Source of the DNA: Nocardioides sp.
Lineage (GTDB): Bacteria > Actinomycetota > Actinomycetes > Propionibacteriales > Nocardioidaceae
DNA: 42,358 nt
Direction: 5' to 3'
Assembly: GCF_024509035.1 (NCBI RefSeq)
Contig: NZ_JANINT010000084.1
Span: forward strand, 3,588 to 45,945
The notes beneath the pieces are model-generated. The model worked only from the letters and a program-made list of their open reading frames with translations, was not told where the DNA came from and ran no database searches. This document shows positions 35,256 through 42,358 of this stretch, one piece after another. The translations under genes and the position numbers were made by a program. How positions within the stretch are numbered: position 1 is the stretch's first letter; each line of letters starts with the position of its first letter.

Positions 35256-36638
35256 GTGACCCAGGCCGACAGCGGGCTCCGCAACAACCGGCACCTGACG
35301 ATGCACCAGCTCGTCGACCGCATCGAGAGCGGTGCGATCGACACGGTCGTGGTCGCCATCACCGACATGCAGGGCCGCCTGCAGGGCAAGCGCCTGCACG
35401 GCCGCTACTTCATCGACCACGTGGCCCAGCACGGCACCGAGGGCTGCAACTACCTCCTGGCCGTGGACGTCGACATGAACACCGTCGACGGCTACACCAT
35501 CTCCTCGTGGGAGAAGGGGTACGGCGACATGGAGTTCCGCCTCGACGAGAGCACGATCCGGGTGCTCACCCACCTGCCGGCGACCGCGATGATCCAGTGC
35601 GACCTCGAGTGGCCCGACCACTCCCCCGTCGTCCAGTCGCCGCGGGGGATCCTGCGCCGACAGCTCGACCGCTGCGCGGCGAACGGATGGACCGCGTTGG
35701 CGGGCACCGAGCTCGAGTTCATCGCGTTCGACACGACCTACGAGCAGGCCCACCTCGACGGCTACCGCGACCTGACGCCGGCCAACCAGTACAACGTCGA
35801 CTACTCGATCCTCGGCACCAGCCGCATCGAGCCACTGCTCAGAGCGCTGCGCAATCACATGTACGCCGCCGGCCTGGACGTCGAGGGAGCCAAGGGCGAG
35901 TGCAACCTCGGCCAGCACGAGGTCGGCTTCCTCTACGCCGACGCGCTCACGACCGCCGACAACCACGTGGTCTACAAGACCGCCGCCAAGGAGATCGCCG
36001 CCCAGCAGGGCAAGGCGATCACGTTCATGGCCAAGTACGACCAGCGCGAGGGCAGCTCGTGCCACATCCACCTCTCGCTGCGCGGCACCGACGGTTCGCT
36101 GGTCTTCTGGGACGAGCAGACGGGCGCCCGGACCCCGCTCTACGACCACTTCGTGGCCGGCATCCTCGCGACGATCCCCGACTTCACGCTCCTGTACGCG
36201 CCGAACATCAACTCCTACAAGCGCTTCGCCGACGGGTCGTTCGCACCGACGACGATCGCCTGGGGCCTGGACAACCGCACCTGCGCGGTCCGGCTCGTCG
36301 GCCACGGACCGTCGGCGCGGATGGAGAACCGGATCCCCGGCGCCGACGTCAACCCCTACCTCGCCCTCGCGGCGATGGTGGCCGGTGGGCTGCACGGCAT
36401 CGAGAACGAGCTCCCGCTCGAGGAGGAGCTCGTGGGCAACGCCTACACGTCCGGGCGACCCCAGGTCCCGCGGACCATGGAGGCGGCTCGTGACCGCTTC
36501 GCCGCGTCGGCCGTGGCGCGGGCCGCCCTGGGCGACGAGGTCGTGGACCACTACGTCAACATGGCCGATGTGGAGCTCACGGCGTACCACGCCACCGTCA
36601 CCGACTGGGAGCTCCGTCGAGGATTCGAGAGGCTGTAA
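35256..36638 (+). CDS. Glutamine-synthetase-like gamma-glutamyl amine ligase
   Basis: A 460-residue member of the glutamine synthetase family, predicted to join glutamate to an amine with ATP, as PuuA and the Streptomyces GlnA3 and GlnA4 do. Active-site segments are present: AGTELEFIAFD (metal site), VEGAKGECNLGQHEVGF (metal and glutamate site), SSCHIHLSL with the conserved His, NSYKRFADG, and RMENRIPGADVNPYLALAA. It lacks an adenylylation-loop Tyr segment typical of GlnA1. GTG start with ribosome site AGGGGA. It sits with aldehyde dehydrogenase, SDR and amide hydrolase genes, so it is catabolic and not a nitrogen-assimilating enzyme. The amine substrate cannot be told from sequence. Confidence 0.88.
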   Translation: MTQADSGLRNNRHLTMHQLVDRIESGAIDTVVVAITDMQGRLQGKRLHGRYFIDHVAQHGTEGCNYLLAVDVDMNTVDGYTISSWEKGYGDMEFRLDESTIRVLTHLPATAMIQCDLEWPDHSPVVQSPRGILRRQLDRCAANGWTALAGTELEFIAFDTTYEQAHLDGYRDLTPANQYNVDYSILGTSRIEPLLRALRNHMYAAGLDVEGAKGECNLGQHEVGFLYADALTTADNHVVYKTAAKEIAAQQGKAITFMAKYDQREGSSCHIHLSLRGTDGSLVFWDEQTGARTPLYDHFVAGILATIPDFTLLYAPNINSYKRFADGSFAPTTIAWGLDNRTCAVRLVGHGPSARMENRIPGADVNPYLALAAMVAGGLHGIENELPLEEELVGNAYTSGRPQVPRTMEAARDRFAASAVARAALGDEVVDHYVNMADVELTAYHATVTDWELRRGFERL

Positions 36639-38000
36639 GTGAGCGCCGACGTCTATACCGTCATCAACCCGGCGACCGCGGCACCGGTCACCCACGTCCA
36701 TCTCGCCTCGGTGGCCGAGACCGACGCCGCGATCGAGGCCGCCCAGGCCGCGTTCCCGGCGTGGAGGGCGATGCCGCCGGGTGAGCGGGCGACGCTGCTG
36801 CGCCGGTTCGCCGCGGTCGTCGACGCGCACGTCGACGAGCTGGCCGAGCTCGAGGTCCGCAACGCCGGGCACACCTGGGGCAACGCCCGCTGGGAGGCCG
36901 GCAACGTCCGCGACTGCCTCAACTACTACGCCGGCGCGCCGGAGCGGCTCTTCGGGCGCCAGATCCCCGTGGCCGGTGGGGTCGACGTGACCTTCCACGA
37001 GCCGCTCGGTGTCGTCGGCATCATCGTCCCCTGGAACTTCCCGATGCCCATCGCCGGCTGGGGGTTCGCACCCGCCCTCGCTGCCGGCAACACCGTCGTG
37101 CTCAAGCCCGCCGAGCTGACCCCGCTCACGGCGATCCGGCTCGGCGAGCTCGCGCTGGAGGCAGGTCTGCCGGAGCACGTCCTGACGATCATCCCGGGAA
37201 AGGGCTCGGTCGTCGGCGAGCGGTTCGTCACGCACCCGCTGGTGCGCAAGGTGTGCTTCACGGGCTCCACCGAGGTCGGCAAGCGCATCATGGCCGGCTG
37301 CGCCGAGCAGGTGAAGCGGGTGACCCTGGAGCTGGGCGGCAAGAGCTCCAACATCGTGTTCGCGGACGCCGACATCGACGCCGCCGCCGCGAGCGCGCCG
37401 TACGCCGTGTTCGACAACGCCGGGCAGGACTGCTGCGCCCGGTCTCGGATCCTCGTGGAGCGCTCGGCGTACGACGAGTTCCTCGGCAAGCTGCAGACGG
37501 CGGTCGAGGGTCTCCGGGTGCTCGACCCGAGCGACGAGTCGAGCGAGATGGGCCCGCTCATCTCCGCGCAGCAGAAGCGGACCGTCACGGGCTACCTCGA
37601 CGAGGTCGAGGTCGCCTTCGCGGGATCCACGCCGGGTGGCGACGGGTTCTGGGTGCCGCCGTCGGTCGTGACCGTCGACGACCCGGCGACGGGCATCTGG
37701 CGCGAGGAGGTGTTCGGCCCGGTCGTGGCCGTGATGCCCTTCGACGACGAGGCGGACGCCGTCGCGAAGGCCAACGACACCAAGTACGGGCTCTCCGGCT
37801 CGATCTTCACCAGTGACCTGGGCCGTGGGCTGCGGGTAGCGCGAGCCGTCGAGGCCGGCAACCTCAGCGTGAACTCGCACTCGTCCGTGCGGTACTGGAC
37901 GCCGTTCGGCGGCTACAAGCAGTCCGGCCTCGGCCGCGAGCTCGGCCCGGACGCCCCGATGGCGTTCACCGAGGAGAAGAACGTCTTCATCGCCCACTGA
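36639..38000 (+). CDS. NAD(P)-dependent aldehyde dehydrogenase
   Basis: A 453-residue aldehyde dehydrogenase, slightly short. It has VPWNFPMP (near 130), the cofactor-binding FTGSTEVG, the general base Glu231 in LELGGKSS, and the nucleophile Cys265 in NAGQDCCARSR. In the pathway it would oxidise a gamma-glutamyl aldehyde to the acid, like PuuC. The GTG start follows directly after the TAA of the ligase gene, with no intervening base, so the two are translationally coupled. A 54-bp gap to the SDR gene holds a short repeat. Confidence 0.92.
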   Translation: MSADVYTVINPATAAPVTHVHLASVAETDAAIEAAQAAFPAWRAMPPGERATLLRRFAAVVDAHVDELAELEVRNAGHTWGNARWEAGNVRDCLNYYAGAPERLFGRQIPVAGGVDVTFHEPLGVVGIIVPWNFPMPIAGWGFAPALAAGNTVVLKPAELTPLTAIRLGELALEAGLPEHVLTIIPGKGSVVGERFVTHPLVRKVCFTGSTEVGKRIMAGCAEQVKRVTLELGGKSSNIVFADADIDAAAASAPYAVFDNAGQDCCARSRILVERSAYDEFLGKLQTAVEGLRVLDPSDESSEMGPLISAQQKRTVTGYLDEVEVAFAGSTPGGDGFWVPPSVVTVDDPATGIWREEVFGPVVAVMPFDDEADAVAKANDTKYGLSGSIFTSDLGRGLRVARAVEAGNLSVNSHSSVRYWTPFGGYKQSGLGRELGPDAPMAFTEEKNVFIAH

Positions 38001-38005
38001 CCATC

Positions 38006-38027
38006 GGTGGTCGAGCTTGTCGAGACC
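38006..38027. repeat. Short intergenic imperfect palindrome (GGTCGAGCTTGTCGAGACC)
   Basis: The 19 bases at 38009-38027 form an imperfect dyad in the gap between the aldehyde dehydrogenase and SDR genes. From memory, strings of this type (GGTCTCGACAAGCTCGACC) recur between genes in many actinobacterial genomes, so it may be a REP-like unit. Only this one copy is in the window. Confidence 0.55.
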
Positions 38028-38054
38028 CCGCACGACGAAAGGCAGCAGCAACTC

Positions 38055-38834
38055 ATGGCAGGACGCATCCAGGACCGGGTCGCGGTCATCACCGGCGGCT
38101 GCTCGGGCATCGGCCTGGCGACCGTCCGTCGCTTCGTCGCGGAGGGCGCCAAGGTCGTCATCGGCGACATCGACGACGCCCGCGGTGCCGAGCTCGTCGA
38201 GGAGCTCGGCGGCACCGACGTGGCGACGTACGTCCACGTCGACGTCACGGACAAGGAGCAGGTCGACGCGCTGTTCCAGACGGCGAAGGGCACCTACGGC
38301 TCGGTCGACATCGCGTTCAACAACGCCGGCATCAGCCCCCCCGAGGACGACTCCATCCTCGACACCGACCTCGACGCGTGGCGCAAGGTGCAGGAGGTCA
38401 ACCTGACCAGCGTCTACCTGTGCTGCAAGGCCGCGCTCCCCCACATGCTCGAGCAGGGCAAGGGCTCGATCATCAACACCGCCTCGTTCGTCGCGGTGAT
38501 GGGCGCGGCGACCTCGCAGATCTCCTACTCCGCCTCCAAGGGCGGCGTGCTGTCGATGACGCGCGAGCTCGGCGTCCAGTTCGCCCGCCAGGGCGTGCGG
38601 GTCAACGCGCTGTGCCCGGGGCCGGTCAACACCCCGCTGCTGCAGGAGCTGTTCGCCAAGGACGAGGAGCGGGCCGCCCGCCGGCTCGTGCACGTCCCGA
38701 TGGGCCGGTTCGGCGAGCCCGAGGAGATGGCGGCCGCCGTGCTGTTCCTGGCCTCGGACGACTCCTCGTTCATGACCGCCAACACGTTCCTCGTCGACGG
38801 CGGCATCTCCGGCGCCTACGTCACGCCCCTCTGA
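38055..38834 (+). CDS. Short-chain dehydrogenase/reductase
   Basis: A 259-residue classical SDR. GGCSGIG (14-20) binds the nucleotide, NNAG lies near 89-92, and the catalytic residues are Ser144, Tyr158 and Lys162 (SYSASK). Asp at position 38 or 40 in GDID after strand 2 suggests NAD rather than NADP. In the pathway it would oxidise an alcohol to an aldehyde, which a simple diamine pathway would not need. ATG 38055 was chosen because it precedes the conserved AGRIQDRVAVITGG; the frame opens earlier, within the repeat. Two bp separate it from the amide hydrolase gene. Confidence 0.92.
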   Translation: MAGRIQDRVAVITGGCSGIGLATVRRFVAEGAKVVIGDIDDARGAELVEELGGTDVATYVHVDVTDKEQVDALFQTAKGTYGSVDIAFNNAGISPPEDDSILDTDLDAWRKVQEVNLTSVYLCCKAALPHMLEQGKGSIINTASFVAVMGAATSQISYSASKGGVLSMTRELGVQFARQGVRVNALCPGPVNTPLLQELFAKDEERAARRLVHVPMGRFGEPEEMAAAVLFLASDDSSFMTANTFLVDGGISGAYVTPL

Positions 38835-38836
38835 GC

Positions 38837-39547
38837 ATGGTCGCTCCGGTCATCGGGCTCACGACCTACCGCGAGGACGCGGCCTGGGGCGTGTGGCACC
38901 AGCGCGCCGACCTCCTGCCGACGCAGTACGCCGTGGCGGTCGAGGAGACCGGCGGCGTACCGCTGCTGCTGCCACCCGTGGGCGGCGTCGGCGCCGCCGA
39001 CGCGGTCGTGTCCCGTCTCGACGGGTTGATCATCAGCGGTGGTGCGGACGTCGAGCCGGCGCGCTACGGCGCCGACCCGCACCCGCGCACGACCGGGTGG
39101 CGTGCCGACCGCGACGCGTGGGAGGCGGCCCTGCTGGACGCCGCCGACGCCGCCGGCCTGCCGGTGCTCGGCGTCTGCCGCGGGATGCAGGTGCTCGCCG
39201 TGCACGCCGGCGGGAGCCTGGAGCAGCACGTCCCCGAACTGGTCGGGCACGAGGGCCACAGCCCCGGCGGCGACGAGTTCGGCGCCGTCGAGGTCTCGAC
39301 GGTCCCCGGCACCCGTGTCTCCGGGCTGCTCGGCGAGCGGGTGACGGTGAACTGTCACCACCACCAGTCGGTGCGCGAGCATCCGGGCTTCGTGACGGCG
39401 GCCCGGGCCGAGGACGGGACGCTCGAGGCCATCGAGCTCGCCGACGACCGGTTCGTCGTCGGCGTCCAGTGGCACCCCGAGACCGCGGCCGACATCGGCC
39501 TCCTCGCGGGCCTGGTGCGTGCCGCGGCAGGTGGTCGCCGACGGTGA
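38837..39547 (+). CDS. Gamma-glutamyl amide hydrolase (PuuD-like class I amidotransferase)
   Basis: A 236-residue glutamine-amidotransferase-fold hydrolase of the PuuD type, which removes the gamma-glutamyl group in the last step of this kind of pathway. The nucleophile is Cys114 in GVCRGMQ, and His213 and Glu215 in QWHPE complete the triad. IISGGADVEPARYG near 66 is typical of this family. It starts 2 nt after the SDR stop. It would release glutamate plus an amino acid, or GABA if the substrate is putrescine-derived. Confidence 0.92.
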   Translation: MVAPVIGLTTYREDAAWGVWHQRADLLPTQYAVAVEETGGVPLLLPPVGGVGAADAVVSRLDGLIISGGADVEPARYGADPHPRTTGWRADRDAWEAALLDAADAAGLPVLGVCRGMQVLAVHAGGSLEQHVPELVGHEGHSPGGDEFGAVEVSTVPGTRVSGLLGERVTVNCHHHQSVREHPGFVTAARAEDGTLEAIELADDRFVVGVQWHPETAADIGLLAGLVRAAAGGRRR

Positions 39548-39555
39548 CCACTGGC

Positions 39556-39561
39556 TACGCT
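39556..39561 (+). promoter_or_regulatory. Candidate leaderless -10 box (TACGCT)
   Basis: TANNNT hexamer ending 8 nt before the ATG at 39570. It suggests that the phosphodiesterase gene has its own promoter just after the amide hydrolase gene. Confidence 0.4.
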
Positions 39562-39569
39562 CGGCACCG

Positions 39570-40235
39570 ATGACCCTGGTCAGTGCCCACCGCTGCCTTC
39601 GCCGCGCGGACATCGAGCACGCGATCGCGCTCGGAGCCGACTACGTCGAGTTCGACGTGCAGCGCATCGCCGACGGCTCGCTCGTGCTGCTGCACGACCT
39701 CGTGGACGATCCGCCTCCGGAGACGCTGCGCTACGACCAGGCGCTCGACCTGCTCGCCGGTCGCGCCCGGGCGCACCTGGACCTGAAGCTGCGCGGCGGT
39801 GAGATCCCGATCGTCGCGGAGGCGATCGACCGGCTCGGAACCGACCGCCTGCTGGTGACCACGGGCCACGACGAGTCGGTCCGGGCGCTGCGCGCGTGGG
39901 CCGACCGCGAGGGGCACGACCTCCAGGTCGGGCTGTCGCTCGGGCGCGGTGTGAAGGGATTCTCCCTGTGGCACGCGATCCGGGTCCGGACCTCCGAGCT
40001 CTTCCCCGGTGTCCGGTACCGCTCGGCGCGCGCCAACGTCGTGGTCGCCCACCACTGGCTGGCCCGGCTCCGCGTCCGCCGGTTCGCCCGGCGCCACGAC
40101 CTCCCCCTCGTCGTGTGGACCGTCGACACCCCGCGCTCGCTCGCCCACTGGATGCGGCCCGGGCGCGCCTGGCTCGTCACGACCAACGAGCCTGCGCTCG
40201 CCCTCGGGCTCCGCGCTGCCAGACTGGAGCCATGA
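39570..40235 (+). CDS. Glycerophosphodiester phosphodiesterase-like protein
   Basis: A 221-residue TIM-barrel phosphodiesterase of the GDPD family, cleaving glycerophosphodiesters to glycerol-3-phosphate and an alcohol. Catalytic and metal residues are His7-Arg8 (SAHR), Glu27 and Asp29 (YVEFDVQ) and His42 (LLHD). The HRG..PENT block after the first His is absent, replaced by CLRRADIEHAIALGADY, so the protein is shorter than usual. The later strands VVWTVDTP and WLVTTNEP are intact. No signal peptide. Its stop overlaps the start of the next gene (ATGA). Confidence 0.88.
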   Translation: MTLVSAHRCLRRADIEHAIALGADYVEFDVQRIADGSLVLLHDLVDDPPPETLRYDQALDLLAGRARAHLDLKLRGGEIPIVAEAIDRLGTDRLLVTTGHDESVRALRAWADREGHDLQVGLSLGRGVKGFSLWHAIRVRTSELFPGVRYRSARANVVVAHHWLARLRVRRFARRHDLPLVVWTVDTPRSLAHWMRPGRAWLVTTNEPALALGLRAARLEP

Positions 40236-41197
40236 CCAGCGGCGCCTTCGACGAGCTCGTGCCCGATGTTCTGGGCGAGCCCTACCTGGCCGAGACCATC
40301 CACCTGCCGCCCGACGAGGAGGGCCCGGTCGTCGCGACCCTCGTCGTACGCCGGACCGCGCAGCCGACCGGCCGCGCGGTGCTGCACGTCCACGGGTTCT
40401 CCGACTACTTCTTCCAGACCGACTTCGCCGAGTGGTGGAACGACCGGGGCTACGACTTCTACGCCGTCGACCTGCGCAAGTACGGCCGTTCGATCCGGCC
40501 GCACCAGACCCCGACGTACGTCACGGACCTGCGTCACCACTTCCCCGAGATCGACGCGGCGGTCCAACGGGTGGTCGAGCGCGACGGCCACGACCACCTG
40601 GTGATCAGCGCCCACTCCACCGGTGGGCTCATCGTGGCCCTGTGGGCCAACGAGCGCCGTCACCGCGCACTCGCGGGCATGGTGCTGAACTCGCCCTGGC
40701 TCGACATGCAGGGCGGCCCGCTGATCCGCGGCATCGGCACCAAGGTCATCCACCAGGTGGGTGCGCGCCAGCCGCGGCGGGTGATCCCGCGGACGGTCGA
40801 AGGGCACTACACCCGCAGCCTGCACGCCGACCACCACGGCGAGTGGATGTTCAACACCGACTGGAAGCCGCTGGACTCCTTCCCGGTCACCTTCGGGTGG
40901 CTGCGCGCCATCCGTCGCGGGCACGCCGAGCTGCAGTCCGGTCTCGAGGCCGGCTGCCCCGTGCTGGTGCTCTCCTCGGCGGGCACGCGGTGGCCCAAGG
41001 AGATGGGCGACGACGTCCACGGCTACGACATCGTCCTCGAGGTTCCCCAGATCCGGCGCTGGGCCACCGCGCTGGGCAGCCACGTCACCTACGTGGCGAT
41101 CCAGGGTGCCCGCCATGACGTCGTGCTCTCGCTGCCCGAGCCGCGGGCGGCGGCGTACGACGCGATGGATCGCTGGGCCTCGGCGTACCTCCCCTGA
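40232..41197 (+). CDS. Alpha/beta hydrolase, monoacylglycerol-lipase-like
   Basis: A 321-residue serine hydrolase. HVHGFSDYFFQ (52-62) is the oxyanion-hole region and AHSTGG holds nucleophile Ser129; the usual first Gly of GxSxG is Ala. A catalytic His is in QGARHDVVLS near the C-terminus. The size and sequence style resemble lysophospholipases and monoacylglycerol lipases. Its ATG overlaps the phosphodiesterase stop by 4 bp, so the two probably act in turn on glycerolipid fragments. CAGACT 6 nt before the ATG could also give a separate leaderless transcript. Confidence 0.88.
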   Translation: MTSGAFDELVPDVLGEPYLAETIHLPPDEEGPVVATLVVRRTAQPTGRAVLHVHGFSDYFFQTDFAEWWNDRGYDFYAVDLRKYGRSIRPHQTPTYVTDLRHHFPEIDAAVQRVVERDGHDHLVISAHSTGGLIVALWANERRHRALAGMVLNSPWLDMQGGPLIRGIGTKVIHQVGARQPRRVIPRTVEGHYTRSLHADHHGEWMFNTDWKPLDSFPVTFGWLRAIRRGHAELQSGLEAGCPVLVLSSAGTRWPKEMGDDVHGYDIVLEVPQIRRWATALGSHVTYVAIQGARHDVVLSLPEPRAAAYDAMDRWASAYLP

Positions 41198-41884
41198 CTA
41201 CACGCTCGGGGACTGACCCAGGGGGACGAACGGCTCGCCGTCGAAGCGCTCCCGGCTGACGAGCTCCGCGACCGGGCGCCGGCGGAGCCTGGTGAGCTCC
41301 TTCACCGGCCTGCCGATCGGGACCACCGCGGCCAGCGCGAACCGATCGGGGACGCCGAGCAGCTGACGGACCGCGGGCTCCTGCGCGACGGCCATCGTCG
41401 TGATCGTGCCGCCGTACCCCTCGTTGCGGGCGGCGAGCAGCACGTTCCAGACCAGCGGGTACACCGACGCGCCAGCCACCAGGCCGATCCGGTCCAGGTC
41501 CTGGTCGGTGGCGGCCACCAGCCCGAGGTCGACCCACACGACCAGCACCGCGGCCGCGGTCAGGACCGGGCGGATGAACGAGTCAGGGACGTGGGTCGCC
41601 GCGATCTCCTCAGCGGTCGGTCGCGGCGCCTCGATCGGGTTCCACGGGCTCTGGCCGGCGGCGCTCTGGGCGACGTAGCGGCGTACGGCGGGCTCGTTGA
41701 GCTCGGCCAGCCGGCGCCGGGTCTCCTGCTCGCGGACCACCACGATCCGGGTGCCCTGCCGGTTGCCCCCGCTCGGTGCGAAGCGCGCGTGGTCGAGGAT
41801 GCGGTGCAACGTCTCGTCCGGCAAGGGGTCGTCGGTGAACTCCCGCACCGCCGGCGTGGTGCGCATGACGTCGTAGAGGTCCAT
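41198..41884 (-). CDS. Nitroreductase-family FMN oxidoreductase
   Basis: A 228-residue nitroreductase-fold protein. The N-terminus has the pattern MRTTPAVREFTDDPLPDETLHRILDHARFAPSGGN, where TTPAVREF and APSGGNRQG bind FMN. A later segment LLAARNEGYGGTITTM and VVPIGRP complete the fold. The substrate is unknown; family members reduce nitro groups or quinones, or act on flavins. Its stop codon directly abuts the stop of the hydrolase gene. CAGGCT (41896-41891) ends 6 nt before the ATG as a near-consensus -10. Confidence 0.9.
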   Translation of the reverse strand: MDLYDVMRTTPAVREFTDDPLPDETLHRILDHARFAPSGGNRQGTRIVVVREQETRRRLAELNEPAVRRYVAQSAAGQSPWNPIEAPRPTAEEIAATHVPDSFIRPVLTAAAVLVVWVDLGLVAATDQDLDRIGLVAGASVYPLVWNVLLAARNEGYGGTITTMAVAQEPAVRQLLGVPDRFALAAVVPIGRPVKELTRLRRRPVAELVSRERFDGEPFVPLGQSPSV

Positions 41885-41890
41885 ACCTCG

Positions 41891-41896
41891 AGCCTG
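41891..41896 (-). promoter_or_regulatory. Candidate leaderless -10 box (CAGGCT)
   Basis: Differs from TAGGCT only at the first base; 6 nt before the nitroreductase ATG on the minus strand. Confidence 0.35.
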
Positions 41897-41924
41897 CCAC
41901 TGCGTCGGCCGACCAAGCGAGCGA

Positions 41925-41930
41925 TAGGTT
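41925..41930 (+). promoter_or_regulatory. Candidate leaderless -10 box (TAGGTT)
   Basis: TANNNT hexamer ending 7 nt before the ATG at 41938. It supports that ATG over the in-frame start at 41929. Confidence 0.45.
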
Positions 41931-41937
41931 GCCGGCC

Positions 41938-42294
41938 ATGAACCCAGTGATCGGACTGTCTCTCGGCCGGGTCGCGGTCGGCTCGGTGGCGCTCGGCAAC
42001 CCCGACCTCGCGGCCAAGCTCTTCCAGCTCGACCCGGCGACCAACCCCCAGCTCCCCTACCTGACCCGGCTGTTCGGCTCGCGCGAGATCGCGCTCGGCC
42101 TGATCACGCTGCTGGCCCGGGGCAAGACCCAGCGCAACATCGTCGTGGCCGGCATCCTCGTCGACGCCGCCGACGCCGCCACCGGCTACCTCGCCATGCA
42201 GGAGGGCAGCGTCTCCAAGAAGACCGCCTTCACGCTGATCGGGCCCGCCCTCGGCGCCATCGGGTCCGGGGTCTCCAGCCTGGTCCGCCGCTGA
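41938..42294 (+). CDS. Small integral membrane protein (DUF4267-like)
   Basis: A 118-residue protein with three or four hydrophobic segments (about 4-20, 45-60, 68-85 and 97-112). The motif LTRLFGSREIALGL and VAGILVDAADAATGY resemble the DUF4267 family, whose function is unknown. It is divergent from the nitroreductase gene. The stop TGA lies in CTGAATCTCTGTC, the same string that ends galK, directly before a 55-bp repeat. Confidence 0.75.
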   Translation: MNPVIGLSLGRVAVGSVALGNPDLAAKLFQLDPATNPQLPYLTRLFGSREIALGLITLLARGKTQRNIVVAGILVDAADAATGYLAMQEGSVSKKTAFTLIGPALGAIGSGVSSLVRR

Positions 42295-42303
42295 ATCTCT
42301 GTC

Positions 42304-42358
42304 GTTTGGTCACCAACCGCAATCATTCCGCTCCGGAATCTGTCGTTGGTGACCAAAC
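42304..42358. repeat. 55-bp inverted-repeat element, copy 5
   Basis: Arms at 42304-42318 and 42344-42358. The left arm has one change (final G to C). The 25-bp core is unlike the other cores but contains its own dyad ATTCCGCTCCGGAAT. The element ends exactly at the last base of the window, and it starts 9 bp after the stop of the membrane-protein gene. Confidence 0.93.

Noticed and set aside
34980..38693. A 1237-codon open frame on the minus strand
   Set aside because: It lies opposite five well-supported genes, has the Val/Arg/Gly/His/Asp-rich composition of GC-rich antisense frames and no recognisable domain.

Overview
The window is about 42 kb of uniformly GC-rich DNA, packed on both strands with little intergenic space. 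GTG starts are common, and many genes have a TANNNT -10 hexamer only 6-8 nt before the start codon, as in leaderless actinobacterial transcripts. The gene set points to a Nocardioides-like actinobacterium (order Propionibacteriales): GuaB1-type GMP reductase, a class F sortase, FadD17, a FadE24/FadE23-like pair, a CE1758/CE1759 luciferase-like monooxygenase duo and a GH46 chitosanase. The genus is inferred from this gene content; no rRNA or tRNA gene was seen. I saw no phage, insertion sequence, plasmid or CRISPR genes.

Layout. 1-5.0 kb: a tandem repeat at the edge, a secreted CHAP-domain wall hydrolase, an LCP-family wall polymer transferase, and an acyl-CoA ligase of the FadD17 type. The ligase is divergent from an unknown gene, and a sequence matching the KstR steroid-regulon operator lies between them. 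6.3-7.7 kb: a cytosolic sulfite-oxidase-like molybdenum enzyme with a flavin reductase. 7.8-13.3 kb: a small unknown protein, a LysR-type sensor domain without a DNA-binding head, a BCCT transporter, GuaB1 and galactokinase. 13.5-18.3 kb: a DUF2252 protein, a Lys/Ala/Pro-rich histone-H1-like protein, and two translationally coupled acyl-CoA dehydrogenases behind a perfect operator-like palindrome. 18.4-23.1 kb: peptide deformylase, an RNA 2'-O-methyltransferase coupled to siroheme synthase, a PEBP-family protein and a secreted RTX-like acidic protein. 23.1-29.4 kb: an FMN reductase/monooxygenase duo, a membrane protein, a sortase with its probable substrate, a SpoIIE-type phosphatase and a chitosanase.

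29.4-39.5 kb is the most coherent system. A divergent pair of operons encodes an amino acid/amine permease, a choline-kinase-like protein and a dimethylglycine-dehydrogenase-like flavoprotein on one side. On the other side are a GntR regulator, a glutamine-synthetase-like ligase, an aldehyde dehydrogenase, a short-chain dehydrogenase and a gamma-glutamyl amide hydrolase. A near-palindrome between the two sides is a likely operator. I infer import of an amine or amino alcohol, gamma-glutamylation, stepwise oxidation of the alcohol to the acid, and release of glutamate plus an amino acid such as glycine or sarcosine. 39.6-42.3 kb: a coupled glycerophosphodiesterase and lipase-like hydrolase, a nitroreductase and a small membrane protein.

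The most unusual DNA is a family of five 55-bp inverted-repeat elements (7711, 13273, 13383, 19042, 42304). Each has nearly invariant 15-bp arms around a variable core of exactly 25 bp. Four lie between convergent genes, and the fifth follows a gene end at the window edge. I do not recognise this family.
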